This document shows positions 62,747 to 64,000 of a stretch of DNA of 64,000 bases, piece by piece. The number at the start of each line of letters is the position of its first letter. The stretch's first letter is position 1. The stretch is from NCBI RefSeq assembly GCF_022346995.1, contig NZ_JAKRNM010000002.1, forward strand, positions 372,001-436,000, read 5' to 3'. A model generated the notes under the pieces. The model did not search any database and was not told where the DNA came from. It was given only the letters and a program-made list of their open reading frames with translations. The position numbers were made by a program, and so were the translations under genes. Origin of the DNA: Paenibacillus sp. ACRRY (GTDB lineage: Bacteria; Bacillota; Bacilli; Paenibacillales; Paenibacillaceae).

Positions 62747-63073
62747 GTGTCCAGATTCGGCAAAAAAATGTTAACTGTTATTGTACTCATGTTATTAGGG
62801 GTTCTGCTGGGGATGCAGCTGGCAGGAAGTAACTTTCAGGTGGGTAACATTCCAGAGGTGCCCGCTGCCGAATCGGAGCCTGCTGTTCCCGTGCAACAGG
62901 AAGAAAAAGAGACACCGATTGTTCCTGTACAAACGCCGAGTCAGGTACTTGGGGCTGAACAGAACAAAGCACCCGTGGATGTACTTGCAGATAAAACCGC
63001 TGGGCTGCTACAAAATCTGTCTCATAATGGAATTAAGTGGGTCGTTTCCTTGTTTAGCGGGGTTGCTGAATAA
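62747..63073 (+). CDS. yqxA: YqxA-like (DUF3679) small membrane protein
   Basis: A 108-residue protein with a single N-terminal helix (MLTVIVLMLLGVLLGMQLAG), a short Glu/Pro/Val-rich linker and a helical end (VLADKTAGLLQNLSHNGIKW). It sits between spoIIP and lepA, where Bacillus has yqxA, and has its LLGMQLAG signature. GTG 62747 follows TAGGAGGGG. Its function is unknown. Confidence 0.82.
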   Translation: MSRFGKKMLTVIVLMLLGVLLGMQLAGSNFQVGNIPEVPAAESEPAVPVQQEEKETPIVPVQTPSQVLGAEQNKAPVDVLADKTAGLLQNLSHNGIKWVVSLFSGVAE

Positions 63074-63220
63074 AAAGCTGCTCGGTATAGGTAAAATAAA
63101 CCCCTGGAGATTCACAAAACGTGATGATTATTATAAAGTTGAGACAACGCGGGATTGATGCACCCTGCATCAACTGTTATAATGAAGTGATTGACACTAG
63201 GCTGTTTCTGGGGGTAAGGA

Positions 63221-64000
63221 ATGACTGACATTCGGGCAAGACAACGTAAAATTCGTAACTTTTCAATTATTGCACATATAGATCACGGCAAATCAACGCT
63301 TGCGGACCGGATCTTGGAGTACACAGGTGCGCTCACCACTCGGGAAATGCAGGAGCAGGTACTGGACCAAATGGAGCTTGAACGCGAACGTGGTATTACG
63401 ATCAAGCTGCAGGCTGTTGCCCTGAACTACAAAGCCGACGATGGTGAAGAATATTTACTTAATCTGATTGATACGCCTGGACACGTAGACTTCACATACG
63501 AAGTATCTCGCAGCCTTGCTGCATGTGAAGGCGCTCTTCTCGTTGTGGATGCGGCTCAGGGAATTGAAGCGCAGACGCTGGCAAATGTGTATCTGGCATT
63601 GGACAATGATCTTGAAATCTTACCAGTCATTAACAAAATCGATCTTCCAAGTGCAGATCCGGATCGGGTGAAGCAGGAAGTTGAAGATGTTATTGGTTTG
63701 GACACGAGTAATGCAGTATTGGCTTCGGCAAAAGCAGGCATCGGGATCAAAGAGATCCTGGAACAGGTGGTACAGAGCGTGCCTGCACCACAGGGTGATC
63801 CTGACCAGCCGCTGAAAGCGCTGATTTTCGACTCGCACTATGACCCGTACAAAGGCGTAATTGTATATATCCGTGTCATTGACGGCAAAATTAAGTCGGG
63901 TTCCAAAATCAAAATGATGGCAACAGGAAAATCGTTTGATGTTATTGAAGTAGGCGCGTTCAAACCACGCATGACCATTGTGGACGAGCTGAACGTCGGC
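63221..64000 (+). CDS. lepA: Elongation factor 4 (LepA), 3' end outside window
   Basis: The first 260 residues of LepA, open to the right edge. ATG 63221 follows GGGGGTAAGGA. The GTPase motifs are G1 [18 protein letters not shown]2 RGITIKLQ, G3 DTPGHVDF and G4 NKIDLP; domain II begins with [13 protein letters not shown]. LepA back-translocates or remodels ribosomes and helps 30S assembly. About 340 residues are missing. Confidence 0.97.
   Translation, partial: MTDIRARQRKIRNFSIIAHIDHGKSTLADRILEYTGALTTREMQEQVLDQMELERERGITIKLQAVALNYKADDGEEYLLNLIDTPGHVDFTYEVSRSLAACEGALLVVDAAQGIEAQTLANVYLALDNDLEILPVINKIDLPSADPDRVKQEVEDVIGLDTSNAVLASAKAGIGIKEILEQVVQSVPAPQGDPDQPLKALIFDSHYDPYKGVIVYIRVIDGKIKSGSKIKMMATGKSFDVIEVGAFKPRMTIVDELNVG

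Overview
The window reads as chromosomal DNA of an endospore-forming Firmicute, most likely a Paenibacillus. The evidence is the sporulation genes (sigK, spoVAC-VAD-VAE, gpr, spoIIP), late-competence genes (comER, comEA, comEB, comEC), the Bacillales block yqeG-yqeH-aroE-yqeI-nadD-yqeK-rsfS, a leucine T-box leader, an S-layer SLH protein, and mid-range base composition with AT-rich islands. No tRNA, rRNA, CRISPR array or transposase gene was seen. The species is an inference.

Region 1-8.9 kb is an accessory polymorphic-toxin locus. A secreted 1582-residue RHS/YD-repeat protein ends in an alpha/beta-hydrolase tip and is followed by a small membrane protein (candidate immunity). After it lies a partial second copy of the same RHS gene. 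Its 5' end survives only as a scar with a stop codon and two internal deletions, but its RHS core is intact, nearly identical, and joined to a different tip, a GH19 chitinase/muramidase-like domain. That tip is followed by an AT-rich lipoprotein that resembles RsiV/DUF3298 proteins. This looks like a silent donor cassette that could swap toxin tip and immunity gene by recombination, and it is the most interesting system in the window.

Region 9-33 kb is mixed accessory and metabolic DNA: an SLH/Ig-repeat surface protein, sigK preceded by an unrecognised 59-residue gene, an AapA-type amino acid permease, a MarR regulator with two matching operators, a Fur-box-controlled siderophore ABC transporter, a DUF421 membrane protein, RNase H, hydrolases, a kinase-like protein, an Imm48-like/KptA pair, an NmrA-type reductase with an Rrf2 regulator, an HD nucleotidase, the nirB-nirD-nirC nitrite assimilation operon behind FNR-type sites, and an M42 peptidase. 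Very short membrane proteins lie on either side of the peptidase.

Region 33-64 kb is largely conserved core: spoVAC-VAD-VAE; a moxR-DUF58-transglutaminase cluster; the yqeG to cvfB translation and NAD block; a methyltransferase; a phosphotransferase; T-box-leuS; comER facing comEA-comEB-comEC; an ECF sigma/anti-sigma pair inserted between comEC and holA; rpsT on the reverse strand; and gpr-spoIIP-yqxA-lepA, where lepA runs off the right edge. Start codons were chosen from Shine-Dalgarno spacing and family length, so several are shorter than the longest open frame. All family assignments are from recognition of motifs by eye; no database search was run.
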